Source: Arcuatula senhousia (lineage: Eukaryota > Mollusca > Bivalvia > Mytilida > Mytilidae). From it: a stretch of DNA of 64,000 nucleotides. The position numbers were made by a program, and so were the translations under genes. Positions 34,552 through 46,701 of this stretch are shown here, piece after piece. The notes below the pieces were generated by a model. That model had not been told where the DNA came from. It did not search any database and saw only the letters and a list, made by a program, of their open reading frames with translations. How positions within the stretch are numbered: the stretch's first letter is position 1; the number at the start of each line of letters is the position of its first letter. Where the stretch lies: positions 21,215,260 through 21,279,259 of the forward strand of contig OZ020313.1 in NCBI GenBank assembly GCA_963971305.1, written 5' to 3'.

Positions 34552-34957
34552 TAAAAGGGGAATGGTGTATGTGAAAAGAAAGGTGTGATTCCAAAAGAAG
34601 ATAATAACTTGTGATTAAAATTATACTTGTATATGCAATGTATAAGGAAAAAATCTAGTTTACATCTGTACTGATGGCTTCCACCAAGTTTGTTATTAGC
34701 AGAGGTAGAGTAAAAAATTCCATAAAAATTCCCTACCTACCTTCCCAACCTTCCAACCTCTAGAGTGGACACATCAAAAAACATTTTTTGAAGGGAGGTC
34801 TTAAGTTATTATATGGAAACCAAATGTCTACAGATAACAACAACATTGTCATAACATTATGCATGTACAGTAGAACCACAAGTTTTTGAAGTCGTATAAA
34901 AAGCTACCATGTATATTGCAATATAAAACTGAACCTTTCCTTTGTATTTGGGTATCT
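34552..34957. other. Non-repetitive intron sequence of JMJD6
   Basis: No exon found, although the next JMJD6 exon would be expected on the minus strand somewhere left of 35072. Confidence 0.4.
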
Positions 34958-34968
34958 TTCATTTTCAA

Positions 34969-35099
34969 CATATCTAAATGAATTACCTGCATGGGGGTCT
35001 CTTTTCTCATTTCTAATTGACTAAACTGTGTGGTAGTCTCTTTTCATTTCCATCATATCTAAATAACTAACCTGTATGGGGGTCTCTTTTCTTCACCAG
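34969..35099 (-). repeat. Tandem duplications of a JMJD6 exon 3' end and splice donor
   Basis: The unit (plus-strand catatctaaat...ctgtatgggggtctctttt) is the 3' end of the exon at 35072-35172 and its donor. It recurs at about 35054, 35013 (decayed) and 34969. On the minus strand these give CATACAG|GTTAGT (used donor), CACACAG|TTTAGT (GT lost) and CATGCAG|GTAATT (still a usable donor, 85 nt downstream). Confidence 0.75.
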
Positions 35100-35172
35100 C
35101 ATATCTAAATAAATCATCTTTGAAGAATTTAGGCACTGAGTAATCATCTAGTAGTCTAGATTTCTTCCCATG
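35072..35172 (-). CDS. JMJD6: JMJD6 internal exon (start of JmjC region), partial gene
   Basis: This 101-bp exon has acceptor TTACACAG| and donor CATACAG|GTTAGT. It starts in phase 0 and ends after two bases of an Arg codon. It reads [17 protein letters not shown] then [16 protein letters not shown], matching the human JMJD6 stretch that precedes WFVMGPPRSGTG. The phase joins exactly to the exon at 36709-36861. The next exon should carry the HxD iron ligands; I cannot find it to the left in this window, so either the following intron is longer than 35 kb or the copy is broken. Decayed duplicates of the exon's 3' end lie directly downstream. Confidence 0.93.
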
Positions 35173-35339
35173 CTGTGTAAGATAAAATAGGAACCTAAAA
35201 CTTCAATGGCCAAAGTACAAAATAACATTATGTAGCATGGGTTTAAACTAGCAGTGGTCTGAGGTAAGGAACCCTTCCAATACTATGATTGCTTTTATAT
35301 TCATGGAGTATCAATATTTGTGGTTTTCATGGGTGGCCT

Positions 35340-35640
35340 TGATCCACGAAATTTGATACCCAACAAAAGAGAAACAAGCAGAGGTACCAATGGGGTATCC
35401 GAATGTCAAAAGTCCGAAAGGGCAGAGACAAAACCAGTAAACACCAACAAGAACGGGACAAAAACAGACAACATGTAAAACATGGAAACACAAAACAACT
35501 GAATATCAATCAACAACGCGAACTCCAGTCGAAACAAGAGTGAACTCAGGTGCTCCGGAAGAGTAAGCAGTTCCTGCTTGCTATAGCACACCCGTCGCAT
35601 TGCCAAAAGTCCATTCAGCGTGTCAAATCCGGTAAAGGAA
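35340..35640 (+). repeat. Dispersed repeat with AGTAAGCAGTTCCTGCTTG core
   Basis: Second copy of the family at 21541-21740, here in the intron between two JMJD6 exons. Confidence 0.65.
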
Positions 35641-36422
35641 GACAAAACAACACCCTATGACAAACCAACATCTGATTTTACATTGATCTGTATTCTGAAG
35701 ATCTTTATAAGAATCCACAAACTTATTGTCAAATTGTTACCCAATAAAATAAATGTATCAACAGTTCCACAATGGAAAGTCGTAAGGGACACTTTCAGGA
35801 GAAAAGGCCTTTTTCTGATACAATGTATTAGTAATGGTGACTTCTGGAGTCCGGCTATTATGTAGAAAAATGATTGTGATATGTCTAAAAACATACTGTA
35901 TATTATTTCATACAAATAATCTGATAATTAAATCATTTTGATGGAATGAAATATTAATTAACCCTTCTAGAAATTAAAGTTATCTTGTTCTCCTGTTAAA
36001 ATTATCAAAATTATACGTACAAAGAGGAAGGGGGTTTAAGACCCTATCTTAGCCCCAAATATTGTATGTTTGTTATCTAAGAAATTATGTTCTAATTGCA
36101 AACGTTAATTGTTATAAATAATGGATCTAATCATTAAAGCTTTGTTCACTTAATGTGTTTCTTCACAAAGGTCTTTGAGTTATCACAAATGAACAGAAAT
36201 TTGACCAAAATGATCAAATTTATCATATCTTAAATTGGTATTTGATCCATTTGTATGCATCCTCAGGCTTGCAACAAAATGAACATGATGAAACTCTGCC
36301 AAAATGATATAATTTCACATTTTGTGAAATATTCAATCTAATTTAAAACCTATCTTGCATAGCACCCCTTTTTTTAATTAGATTGTGAAATATATTTTTG
36401 GTGTAAGCATTTTCTTTTTTAA

Positions 36423-36690
36423 CAAGAGGCTCACAGGTGCCTAAATTGCTCAGCTGACTTCAATGACTGATGGAATGAAAATATTTTGGGGCATTTGAGG
36501 CAAAAAACTTTATTTATATAGCCAAACATTTTAGCAAACAAAAGCTTTTCTTAATCTTTTATAGGTTTAATCTGCAAGACGAAAACCCAAAACTTTACAA
36601 TTAGGGGCCATAACTCTTATTGGGAGTCATCTGCCAGCTTCAGCCTAACGAATATCTTTTGAGAGCTAAATAATTTCATAATTTTTCTGT
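36423..36690 (+). mobile_element. F1 repeat, diverged and 3'-truncated
   Basis: Starts CAAGAGGCTCACAGGTGCC, where the 5' hairpin has changed on both arms (CTCACAGGTG), and contains one internal unit. It stops just before the JMJD6 exon at 36709. Confidence 0.7.
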
Positions 36691-36708
36691 TTTAATTTTG
36701 AATCTTAC

Positions 36709-36861
36709 TTCTCCATATCCACTGTCAAAAATGTACAAAGGACTGTCATCATTATTATCCTCCATGTACTGGGTGAAATATTTCATCTTTAGTTTAACTG
36801 AGTAGCCATCATCATCTTCTCCACATTTAAACCTTTGGTTTCGGTACTTCTTTGCTAATCT
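36709..36861 (-). CDS. JMJD6: JMJD6 internal exon, partial gene
   Basis: 153 bp, exactly 51 codons, between acceptor TTTTTTTCTAG| and donor GGAGAA|GTAAGA. The translation contains [31 protein letters not shown] and [14 protein letters not shown], matching human [20 protein letters not shown] ... [14 protein letters not shown] almost residue for residue. JMJD6 is a nuclear Fe(II)/2-oxoglutarate oxygenase that hydroxylates lysines of splicing factors such as U2AF2 and has been reported as an arginine demethylase. No stop or frameshift is seen. Confidence 0.97.
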
Positions 36862-37154
36862 CTAGAAAAAAAATGCAAAGATGAATGTGACTGTGGCACA
36901 TACATGTACAGCCCAACCCATAAGTATATATATAGATGTGTGTGTATCTTTTAATCTTCCAATGCATTTTCAGTACTGTATACATTTTAAAAGTGCTAAA
37001 TTCAGGTATCAACATAATGATCCAAGCTGCAGTTACAATGAACCTTAGCAAGCACATGTACACTCACATACCTCAAATGCCCACATTTAATTTTTGGACA
37101 GAGGTTATCTATTTTGAGTAAGAAATTGATAGTTAAGAGTTGGTGTCTTTCCAA

Positions 37155-37905
37155 TATTTTATAGCGAGCACAGCTTGTAGCGGGCACGAAGTGCCAGCTT
37201 TAGCGGAGAGCTCTACAGCAAGTTCCTGCGAAAAATTTGCTTATTGCTGATATTGATTTTTTCGTCCGGATATGCTTCTCAAAGGAAAACAGGACTGGAG
37301 CGAATGTTAAAATAATTACCCATTTTGCTTGTCACATTCCAAAAATTATCTATGTTATAAAGTACAAGGAGAAAAATAATCTGATGACGATGAATTGCTT
37401 CATTTTTTGTAGTAACAAAATTTTAATAGATTTTTTCTCACTTTTCTATTTTACATTCAATTGCCCCAAGCATTTCGTCCCAAATTGAACGTTCTAGAAA
37501 ATGCACCAAAATAAAATAACTAAGATGATTTCAGGTTTTATTTCACTGCTTCAATTCAAAATCAAATTTTTTTAGTCGTTCATTAAAAATTTCTACAATG
37601 GCACTTTACCAAAACGCACCTCACACATGTTTTACTTATAGGCAAACAAATGACTATTAAAAAATGTTTCAGTAACAAAAGTGTCCACGTCTTTGCGGGA
37701 ATGGGACTCTTTAGATGTGATATTTTGATTTCTAAAATATTTTATTCCTCAACTGAGGCGTGGAACTCAAGTCATATAAGAGCAAAAAGAGGATCCATCT
37801 GTTCTGTTTCATGTTGTAATGTGGAGAGTTTATTCTTTCACATGTATTTACAAAAATATTTGTCAACCTTTCATTATCAGAATTATGCTGTGCTCGCAGT
37901 TAGGC
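37155..37905. repeat. Possible element with inverted GCGAGCACAGC motifs
   Basis: agcgagcacagc near 37156 (followed by TTGTAGCGGGCACGAAGTGCC) and gctgtgctcgc near 37887 are inverted copies 730 bp apart. This fits the 5' subterminal/3' arm plan of the other families, but no microsatellite or A-run is evident. Confidence 0.35.
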
Positions 37906-38126
37906 AATGCCTATTTCATATTAAAAAGATATGGAGGAAATAAACACGAGACTATAACACATATGTAAACTCCAACTGCAATTAATTTTTATGAGCTGTA
38001 TGGTCATTTTGGAATTTATTCCTCATCAGTAGCACTAAGACCCAAACATAGGATATCCACAATTCAGAAAATTGTTTAAATATTTAAGGTTCTTTACATG
38101 TATATTAAACATGAATTTGAAGAAAA

Positions 38127-38413
38127 CAAGAGGCTCCCAGGAGCCTTAATCGACCACCTGAACTATATATAGATACAAATATTTCGAAGAAATTATAGTG
38201 CTTAACTCAGATTTTATCCCCTCTAGGACCCCAGAATTTTCAACTGTCAAAAAAGTTTGATATCTGTGAAAGGAGAATTTGTTGCATTATTTGTTTGCAA
38301 TTGTGGTAATGAGAAAGTGTGTTTAAAATTATTTGGTTTGAGCAGGTGCAATTTTTTTAAAATGAAATTTTCTTTTATTTAACAAAGAGGGAAAATTAAA
38401 TGTGGTCTCGTAC
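38127..38413 (+). mobile_element. F1 repeat 5' end fused to another repeated segment
   Basis: CAAGAGGCTCCCAGGAGCC start, then from 38208 a segment (cagattttatcccctctagg...ggtctcgtacc) that is repeated nearly identically at 41441-41646. No F1 3' end follows nearby. Confidence 0.65.
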
Positions 38414-39513
38414 CTAATGGGTGGCCTACAGCAAGTCTAGAAGTAACACTTTTAACTATAGAATAATGTCAGGATGAGTGATAATGTCATGCTTTGAACA
38501 AGTTATGATAGTCCAAGTTGAAATTTTATTCATTCAGATCATTTTCTGGTCATTTTAGACCATTATTGGGTGTCTATGGGAATTCCAATGCTATTTCTTA
38601 ACTTAGGAGAATTTAACATAGTTTTCATTTATTATGAAGCTTAGCTTGAAAAATATATCTCTTATGAGACTGTATGAGGTAGGAAACTATTAAAAGAAGA
38701 AACTGAGATGATTTTAAGAAGTAAACTACTTAGAAAAATGATAAATGTCAAAATTTTGACTTCTAAAGAACATTGCGGCTTAATGTCATGTTTACTGGTA
38801 TGGTCATGTGGGGACTTTTTTTCAATAAAAGCATGAATTCACATAAAATAAGTCACCAAATAGAATAAATGCATTAAGAATAAGATTAGAAACACAGACA
38901 TGTTGCTTAAAAGCTAACATCATCACCCAGAAATGTCATATTGTGTCAAAATCTAAGCTTTTTTGCGAGCAAAATTTCACCATTTTGCCTGAAATTGGTT
39001 ATAACGCCTGACCATTTTTCATAATTAACCCTCTGACTAGAGAAGTTGCATATTAAATGTGTTGTCTATTATCCTCTCATGCTAAAAACATGCTTGTATT
39101 AAAACAAATTGCACAATTCTAGCATTTTAAGCCCCAAAAGATAGGATTTTAATGATGAAAAGTCAACATAGCCTTTAATTACCAGTGTCACAGCACTCAA
39201 AACCACAAAGTTTGACCTTATATATGTATACAAATGGGTGTTTTGAGTCTTAGTTAGTAAGAATATCATCTATTCTACATTTTAATACCATAAGGAACTG
39301 ATTATCTCATTTCACTTCATCAAATTCCTCCTGACCATACATGTATTCCCTGAAAAGTCAGAAATTGCATATTTTCCACTCCGTGAACATTGGACGGTCA
39401 CAAAATCTTTCACCATGCACTTATTTCCTTAAAACATGTGTTTTTTATGTTCAGCTAGCATTAAGCTATTGATATTAATCATTGGTTTGGTTAAAATCTA
39501 TCAGACTTGAAAA
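38414..39513. other. Intron stretch without recognised features
   Basis: About 1.1 kb, AT-rich, no repeat boundary, exon or RNA gene recognised. Confidence 0.45.
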
Positions 39514-40996
39514 CAAGAGGCTCCCAGGAACCTGAATCGCTCACCTGGTTTAATGTCAACCCTTTGAAGACTTTTGTATAGCTAAATGAGCTGAATGTTT
39601 AAGCAATAAAAAGCTTTTCTCTATCTGCAATAGTTTTCATTCCAATGCAAAAAACACTATTTTTCACCTTTAAAGGGCCACAACCCCTTAAAGGGGTCAT
39701 CTGACAACTTCTACCCTATGGAGACTTTTGTAGAGCTAAATGAGCTGAACATTTAAGCAAGCAACAGCTTTTCTCTATCTGCAATAGTTTTCATTCCATA
39801 GGCCAAAAACTCTATTTTTTGCCTTTAAGGGGCCATAACCGCTATAAGGGGTCATCTGACAACTTTGACCCTATGGAGACTTTTGTAGAGCTAAATGAGC
39901 TGAACATTTAAGCAAGAAACAGCTTTTCTCTATCTGCAATAGTTTTCATTCTATAGGCCAAAAACACTATTTTTTGCCTTTAAGGGGCGTAACCCATATA
40001 AGGGGTCATCTGACAACTTCGACCCTATGGAGGCTTGTGTAGAGCTAAACGAGCTGAACATTTAAGCAAGCAACAGCTTTTCTCTATCTGCAATAGTTTT
40101 CATTCCATAGGCCAAAAACTCTATTTTTTGCCTTTAAGGGGCCATAACCCCTATAAGGGGTCATCTGACAACTTTGACCTTATGGAGACTTTTGTAGAGC
40201 TTAATGAGCTGAACATTTAAGCAAGCAACAGCTTCTCTCTTACTGCAATAGTTTTCATTCTATAGGCCAAAAACACTATTTTTTGCCTTTAAGGGGCCGT
40301 AACCCCTATAAGGGGTCATCTGACAACTTCCACCCTATGGAGGCTTGTGTAGAGCTAAATGAGCTGAACATTTAAGCAAGCAACAGCTTTTCTCTATCTG
40401 CTATAGGCCAAAAACTCTCTTTTTTGCCTTTAAGGGGCCGTAACCCCTATAAGGGGTCATCTGACAACTTTGACCCTATGGAGACTTTTGTAGAGCTTAA
40501 TGAGCTGAACATTTAAGCAAGCAACAGCTTCTCTCTATCTGCAATAGTTTTCATTCCATAGGCCAAAAACATGAAAAAATGCTATTTTTCACCTTTAAGG
40601 GGCCGTAACTCCCATAAGGCATCATCTGACAACTTCGACTCAATGGAGACTTTTGTAGAGCTTTTGATGCTGAAGCAGTAGCGTGCATCAGATTTCGTCT
40701 ATCTCTTATACTTTTTGATTTACAAGCCAAAAACAGTAGTCTGACCCCCCTGGTCTATTTTTAGCAACGGCGGCCATGTTTTTCGACGAATCAAAAATCC
40801 CCAAATCAGTTCTGTGGGGGATACCCTAAAGTACCACCAGACCAAATTTGGTTTGAATCTGTGCAGCGGTTTCAGAGGAGAAGAAGTTTGAAGAAAAGTT
40901 AACGACGACGACGACGGACGACGACGACGGACGACGACGACGACGACGGACGCCAAGTGATGGCAATAGCTCACATGGCCTTTGGCCAGGTGAGCT
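39514..40996 (+). mobile_element. F1 repeat, full-length (1,483 bp)
   Basis: CAAGAGGCTCCCAGGAACC start; seven tandem units of about 150-165 bp; 3' part with cggcggccatgttttt, (GACGAC)n at about 40900-40950, GCCAAGTGATGG and terminal hairpin with inner stem TGGCC-TTT-GGCCA, then GGTGAGCT and A-run. Confidence 0.88.
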
Positions 40997-41440
40997 AAAA
41001 ATTGCTAAAAAGGCTTCCTGGGTTTCCCTATGGATTAGGCGCATAATAGTTTTAAGACTAACTAGCTTACAAAAGTACTAATATTTTTATTGAAAAGCAT
41101 CTGACATGCCTGAAAATTTGTTATTTGACTCAAAATTGACTAGGCATGGTAGATATACACTTTCTTTCTTGTAGTTGAGGGTTTTCTGAGGTTAATAGGT
41201 ACGAGTACACAATTATCGCCCTTGGATTTTCGTTGTCCACGAATATAGTTCTATTAAAAATAGTACCTATGAACAAGTATTGTGTGTGTGTGTTCTATTC
41301 ACTTTTAGAGGTTGATTTTGGTCTCAAATTGATGTCAAAGTAATGAAGAAATTTAATGACATCCTTATAAATCCAAATTCAATTGGGAAAGGTAGCTCTT
41401 TATTGCACAAAAAGGGGGGAGTTTTGCTTTTCGGAAGCTC

Positions 41441-41831
41441 TCAGATTTTATCCCCTCTAGGACCTCAGAATTTTCAACTGTCAAAAAAGTTTGATATCTG
41501 TGAAAGGAGAATTTGTTGCATTATTTGTTTGCAATTGTGGTAATGAGAAAGTGTGTTTAAAATTATTTGGTTTGAGCAGGTGCAATTTTTTTAAAATGAA
41601 ATTTTCTTTTATTGAACAAAGAGGGAAAATTAAATGTGGTCTCGTACCATTTAAGCAAGCAACAGCTTCTCTCTATCTGCTATAGCTTGGTAGAGGACAT
41701 CCCATAGATGAAGTGTGCAAAGTTTCAAAGCAATCCCTTCAGTTGTTTCGGAGGAGAAGATTTTCAAAGAAAAGTTTAAAGGACGACGGACGCCAAGTGA
41801 TGGCAATAGCTCACTTTGGTCCAGGTGAGCT
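41441..41831 (+). mobile_element. Duplicated segment followed by F1 3' end
   Basis: 41441-41646 copies 38208-38413. At catttaagcaagcaacagc the sequence becomes F1 and ends with GACGGACGCCAAGTGATGG, a hairpin that lost its left inner arm, and GGTGAGCT. It looks like the 3' partner of an internally rearranged F1 element. Confidence 0.65.
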
Positions 41832-42075
41832 AAAAAGTAGCATTTTTGACTCCAGGACAGGCCTTTTGGCCCCTAATTGCTAAACGAAGAAAGGGGGGAC
41901 CCTACAATCAATCCCATTCATTCTTTTAAGGTCAAATTTCATAGGAATTGGATAACTAGAACTACAGTTATTGTGCCAATTATAACTTACAAAGTTTACA
42001 AAGATGACAACGACAACAGCGTCGACAGCATCATGCCATAATATGACCAAAGATTTTTTGTGGTTGTATAAAAAT
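41832..42075 (+). repeat. F4 repeat 3' end
   Basis: Ends with caacgacaacag-type microsatellite, gccataatatgacc, an imperfect hairpin and GTTGTATAAAAA, as in intact F4 copies. It begins directly after the F1 end at 41831. Confidence 0.65.
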
Positions 42076-42263
42076 GTCAAATTTCTTAAAAATGTTGATT
42101 TTGGTACTTAGTTATTGACGAAAATTAAAGTGTAAGTTCACGATTTTTTCAAAATTTGTACATTGAAAAACTATCATATAAAAACAACTTTGGTGAAATT
42201 CCTAGCACTCAAATATGCATACATGTACAAATGTAGTTAGGATAAAATTGGCTTTTGAAAGTA

Positions 42264-43607
42264 AAATAAAAAGCTACGCCAAGCGCAGCATGATACGACC
42301 GCAACAAGTTTAACCCTGTACGTAGGAGGCCTAATATGGATAGTCAATCGCTTTGGTCACATGAAGCCCATGGTGGACTTACAAAGCTTTTTGACACATG
42401 CATCCTGTGGTGGACTTAAAATGCATTTTTGACACATATATTTTTACATCAACATCTAATACAAAAAGCCTTATTTATATACATGTAATAACTACAACTT
42501 AATCTTAAGTATAAAACAATTTGCCTTGACAAACTTTTAAAATTTGTGTTTTTGGCCCCTTTGACCCCTAATTTCTCGAAAACGATAAGAGATATTGCAC
42601 ATCTGATTGAATAGCGCAGCCAGGGATTTTCACTAGGATTTCAATGAAAAAAAAATTTTGAAAATCGGACCAAAAATAAAAAAGTTTATTTTTTGGGCGT
42701 GGCCTGTCTTTAGCCCCCCTGTAGCAATGTAATGGTGAAATAAATGTCAAAATCATTGACACATTTAGTAGACAGAATTTTATGAGCACTTCAACAAAAA
42801 AAGAATTTTCAAAATAGAATGAATAATGAACATTCTACAACAGTTTTGTCAATACACCCGTTTTGGCCCCGTTGGCCCTTTTTTTCTAAAACAGTAGGGG
42901 CCACAAACCCCAAATACAAAACCAACATTTCTTTATTGGATATAATCATCATATTAAAACTTCATAACAATTGGCTGGCCCACTACAACTTAATATTGGT
43001 AAAAAACTATTTGCCTGGACAAACTTTTATAAATGGCGTTTTTGACCCCTTTGACCCCTTATTTCTCGAAAACGGTACGAGATATTGCAAATCTGATTGA
43101 AAAACGCAGGCAGGGATTTTTACAAGGATTCCAATGAAAAAAAGATTTTGAAAATAGGACCACAAATAAAAAAGTCGATTTTTTGGGTGTGGCCCCTTTT
43201 TGACCCCTTATAGCAATTTAACGGTACAAGATACATCAAAGTTGTTGTTACATTTTGTTGACAGAATTTATTGAGGAGTACAATAAAAAAAGAATGATCA
43301 AAATATGATGAAAAATAAACATTCTACAGACGTTTTGTCAATACACCCGTTTTAGCCCCTTTTGGCCCTTTTTTCTAAAACGGTAGGGGCCAGAAACCCC
43401 AAATGCAATACCAACCTTTCTTTAGTGGTTATAAACGTCATATCAAAATTTTATAACAATTGGTTAACTACAACTAAAGTTATCGCACGGAAACCAAAGT
43501 GTCTACAGACGACGACAACGACAACGACAACGACGACGACAACGACGACGACGACAACGACATCGCCATAACATAATACGATCGCAAAAATTTGCGGTCG
43601 TATAAAA
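42264..43607 (+). mobile_element. F4 repeat, full-length
   Basis: Starts AAATAAAAAGCTACGCC and GATACGACCGCAACAAG; ends with a GACGACAACG microsatellite (about 43508-43562), a 13-bp stem ATACGATCGCAAA/TTTGCGGTCGTAT (43576-43603, one G-T pair) and A-run. The 5' subterminal GATACGACCGCAA equals the 3' arm. The interior has two units (ttggcccctttgacccctaatttctcgaaaac...). Confidence 0.85.
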
Positions 43608-45049
43608 ATTATATCCATGGAGGGTCACGTGATTAATGTTCTAGATGGCGCTGCTCAAAGCCAATACACAGAGTGAATGTTGCATCCTATACCCATGTGG
43701 TATTTACCGATGTGTACCACAGCGGACAATTTAAAATAATTAAAATCAAGTCGGGAATGATAAAATAAAAGTCAGTTTAATGATTGATTGTGATTTTTAA
43801 AATGGTACCAACCCTTAAGTTTAGAATTATCCGTATAAAAATATTGAATTTTTAAAATATTTTTTTTAGATTCGCAGTACAGATCGATATTTTCGGAAAA
43901 TATATTTCAATTTTCAGTATGCAGAATTGCCCTATGCTATTTCTTTTATACATCTTGTTTAACATTCATGGTTCCCTGACACCCTACTGGGATTACCTTG
44001 CACGATTCATTTGAAGTGATATTATGATAATTAGTACTTCCGTGCAAACCATCGCACCACAGGGGCTTACTTATCATTTTCTGTGTATAAGACCTAAATT
44101 CCCTTCTACAAACCACTGGCACAACAGGGGTTCACCTGCTGTTTTCTGTGTTTGTTTAGTACCCACGTGCAAACTATCGGCACCACTGGGGTTTAATATT
44201 GTTTCCTGTGTATTAGAAGTTGACATTTACCTGGTTGGAATGGGTTCTAAAACACTTTCTTTTAACGAAAATCAACCCCTTTGGTCCGCCAGTGCCATTT
44301 GAACATTGAAGTGCGAAAATGTTAACAAAGCACCCTAATTCTAACTAAAAAACATATAAAAACAATTAACTGTAGGAATCTTTTTTTGTCTTGCAAATAA
44401 TTATGCAGTTGATTTATTGTTTTTCGAACACTTAAAAACCGGAAAAAGTGGGAACTAAAACTTTGATTGGAGGAGCATCTTAATGGATCTATCTGTCAAT
44501 TATACCTGTAATTAACCACCGGGCATGGCTTATTGAGGGGTGACAGATCGTCCGAAAGGTTAATGATTTTAATTGACATCTGGAATTATAATTAAATATT
44601 TTAAAATAATTTAAGTTTTAAGTAAGCTATTTGCTTGCTATTTCAATAAAAAAAAATGCTGGTATTACAAAAATCAAAGTACGGTTGGTACCATGTACTT
44701 GGAAGTCATATTTGAACGAAGGCAAGCGTTTTGATTTAGACAGAAGAAGGCAATTACTGAATTTAAATATATCTTTATTAATGTATGAACCACGCTTTCT
44801 TACAACAATATAAAATTGACATAACTACATGTATTTTCCGGTAACTTTTATTTGAGAAAATCATAAGTTTAATGGTCTCAGCTTTTATATAAAGCATTAA
44901 TGGTTTTAATTTCTATAATTTGTATATTCCCGCTAAAATATATTTCCCCATCCCACAGGTGACTAAGGTCATGTGATACACAACAGATGTAGTTTTAAAA
45001 AGGTTATGAAAAATATCAAAAATGCTATATCATCATTTAAAATGAAATA
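43608..45049. other. Intron stretch with a short decayed tandem repeat
   Basis: 44036-44216 holds three diverged units of about 61 bp (gtgcaaaccatcgcaccacaggggctta ... ttctgtgt). Otherwise AT-rich with no exon recognised. Confidence 0.5.
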
Positions 45050-46390
45050 TAATAAAAAGCTTCGCCGAGCAGCATGATACGACCACAACATGTTGAACCC
45101 TGTACGTTTTAGGCCCAATATAGATAGTCAATAGTTCTGGACACATGCAGCCCATGGTGGACTGACAAAGGTTTTTGACACATGAAGCTTTTGGTGGACT
45201 TTCCACTCACATTATAAAAGCCTATTGTGGATTGATGAGTTTAGGTTACTGGAATTTTTTGGTGAGGTTTGAACCAGTAAAAAAGTTTCAATTTTGGCTC
45301 CTTATTACATAGTAGGTGAAAAAGGAGTCTCAAAAATAATTCTCAATTTTATATGCTATTTGACAAGAACAAACATGCAAATAAATTTTCAAAATCAGAC
45401 CACAAATAAAAAAGTTTAGATTTTGGCCCCTTTTGGCCCCTAATAACATAATAGTGGAAAGAGGGAAGGGTCACAAAAATTAATTCTCAATTTTGTATCC
45501 GCTATTTGACAAGAACAAACATGCAAAAAAAATGTTCAAAATCGGACCACAAATAAAAAAGTTTCGATTTTGACCCCTAATTAGGTAAAAGGGGGAAAAA
45601 GGGGGTCGCAAAAATTAATTCTAAATTTTTGTCTGCTTTTTGACAAGAACAAACATGCAAAAAAAAAAATTTCAAAATCGGACCACAAATAAAAAAGTTT
45701 CGATTTTGGCCCCTAATTACGTAATAGTGGAAAACGGGGGGAGGGGGGGGTCGCAACAATTAATTCTCAATTTTGTATCCCCTATTTGACAAGAACAAAC
45801 ATGCATAAAAATATTTCAAAATTCAGACCACAAATAAAAAATTTTAGATTTTGGCCCCTTTTGACCCCAAATTACATAAAAGGGAAAAATGGGGAGGGGG
45901 GCAAAAATTCACCAGGTTCAATCTTTTATTGTAAGAAACATTCTTGACAAATTTCACAGCAATAGACCAACTAGTATTAAAGATATAGTGGAAACAAATA
46001 CAATATTTGAATTTTTTGCCCCTTTGGGCCCATAATTTCAAACAAAACAAGGGGGGACCCCCAAAATCAATCCCATTCATCCTTTTATGGTAAGGAACAT
46101 TATTGCCAAATAACAAATCAATGAAATAACTAGAACACTTAAGTTATCTTGCCAACAAACATAAAAGTAGCATTTTGGCCCCTTTTTGGCCCCTAATTTT
46201 GAAACGAAAAATGGGAAAACCACCAAAATCAATCTCATTCATCCTTTTATGATAAGGAACATCATTGTCAAATTTCATAGCAATCAGATAACTAGAACTA
46301 AAGTTATCGTGTATACACTGATGTTAACAGATGCAGACGACGACGACATCATACCATTATACGTCCGCAATTTTTTGCGGTCCAATAAAA
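45050..46390 (+). mobile_element. F4 repeat, full-length
   Basis: Starts AATAAAAAGCTTCGCCGAGC and GATACGACCACAAC; ends gcagacgacgacgacatcat, a decayed hairpin with TTGCGGTCCAATAAAAA. The interior has four units of about 120 bp at 45290-45860 (ctatttgacaagaacaaacatgc...). Confidence 0.82.
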
Positions 46391-46673
46391 ACACATCAGG
46401 TAATATGAAGGGGCTATAAAAATATAGATTAGAAAGCTCGTTTACCAAAAAGAATAAACACACTTCTACCCGAGAGCAAATGTGCAATAAGATCAGTTGT
46501 ACGTCGGTCTCGTGAAAAAAGTGGATGGATTTCTGAAATCATTACTTTACTTTGGAAGTCCTTGACTTCAAAGTAATTATTAATACCAAATTATTCATAT
46601 TCCAAATCATTATTATGAACAACAACTTTGGTCTTATGTTACAAATATTGTCAATTGGTTAATGTATTTATCA

Positions 46674-46701
46674 TTGGAGATGTGACGTCACATCTCCAAT
46701 T
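46674..46701. promoter_or_regulatory. 28-bp perfect palindrome centred on a CRE (TGACGTCA)
   Basis: Arms ATTGGAGATGTGAC and its complement meet without a spacer, giving TGACGTCA in the centre, the full CREB/ATF site. It could be functional or simply a small palindromic insertion; the sequence alone does not decide. Confidence 0.6.

Noticed and set aside
1..35071. Remaining JMJD6 exons (WFVMGPPRSGTG and following) on the minus strand
   Set aside because: I scanned the non-repeat stretches left of 35072 by eye and found nothing matching; absence by eye is not proof.
37650..37943. 97-codon open frame as a gene
   Set aside because: No recognisable domain, lies in an intron region between inverted GCGAGCACAGC motifs, and composition looks random.
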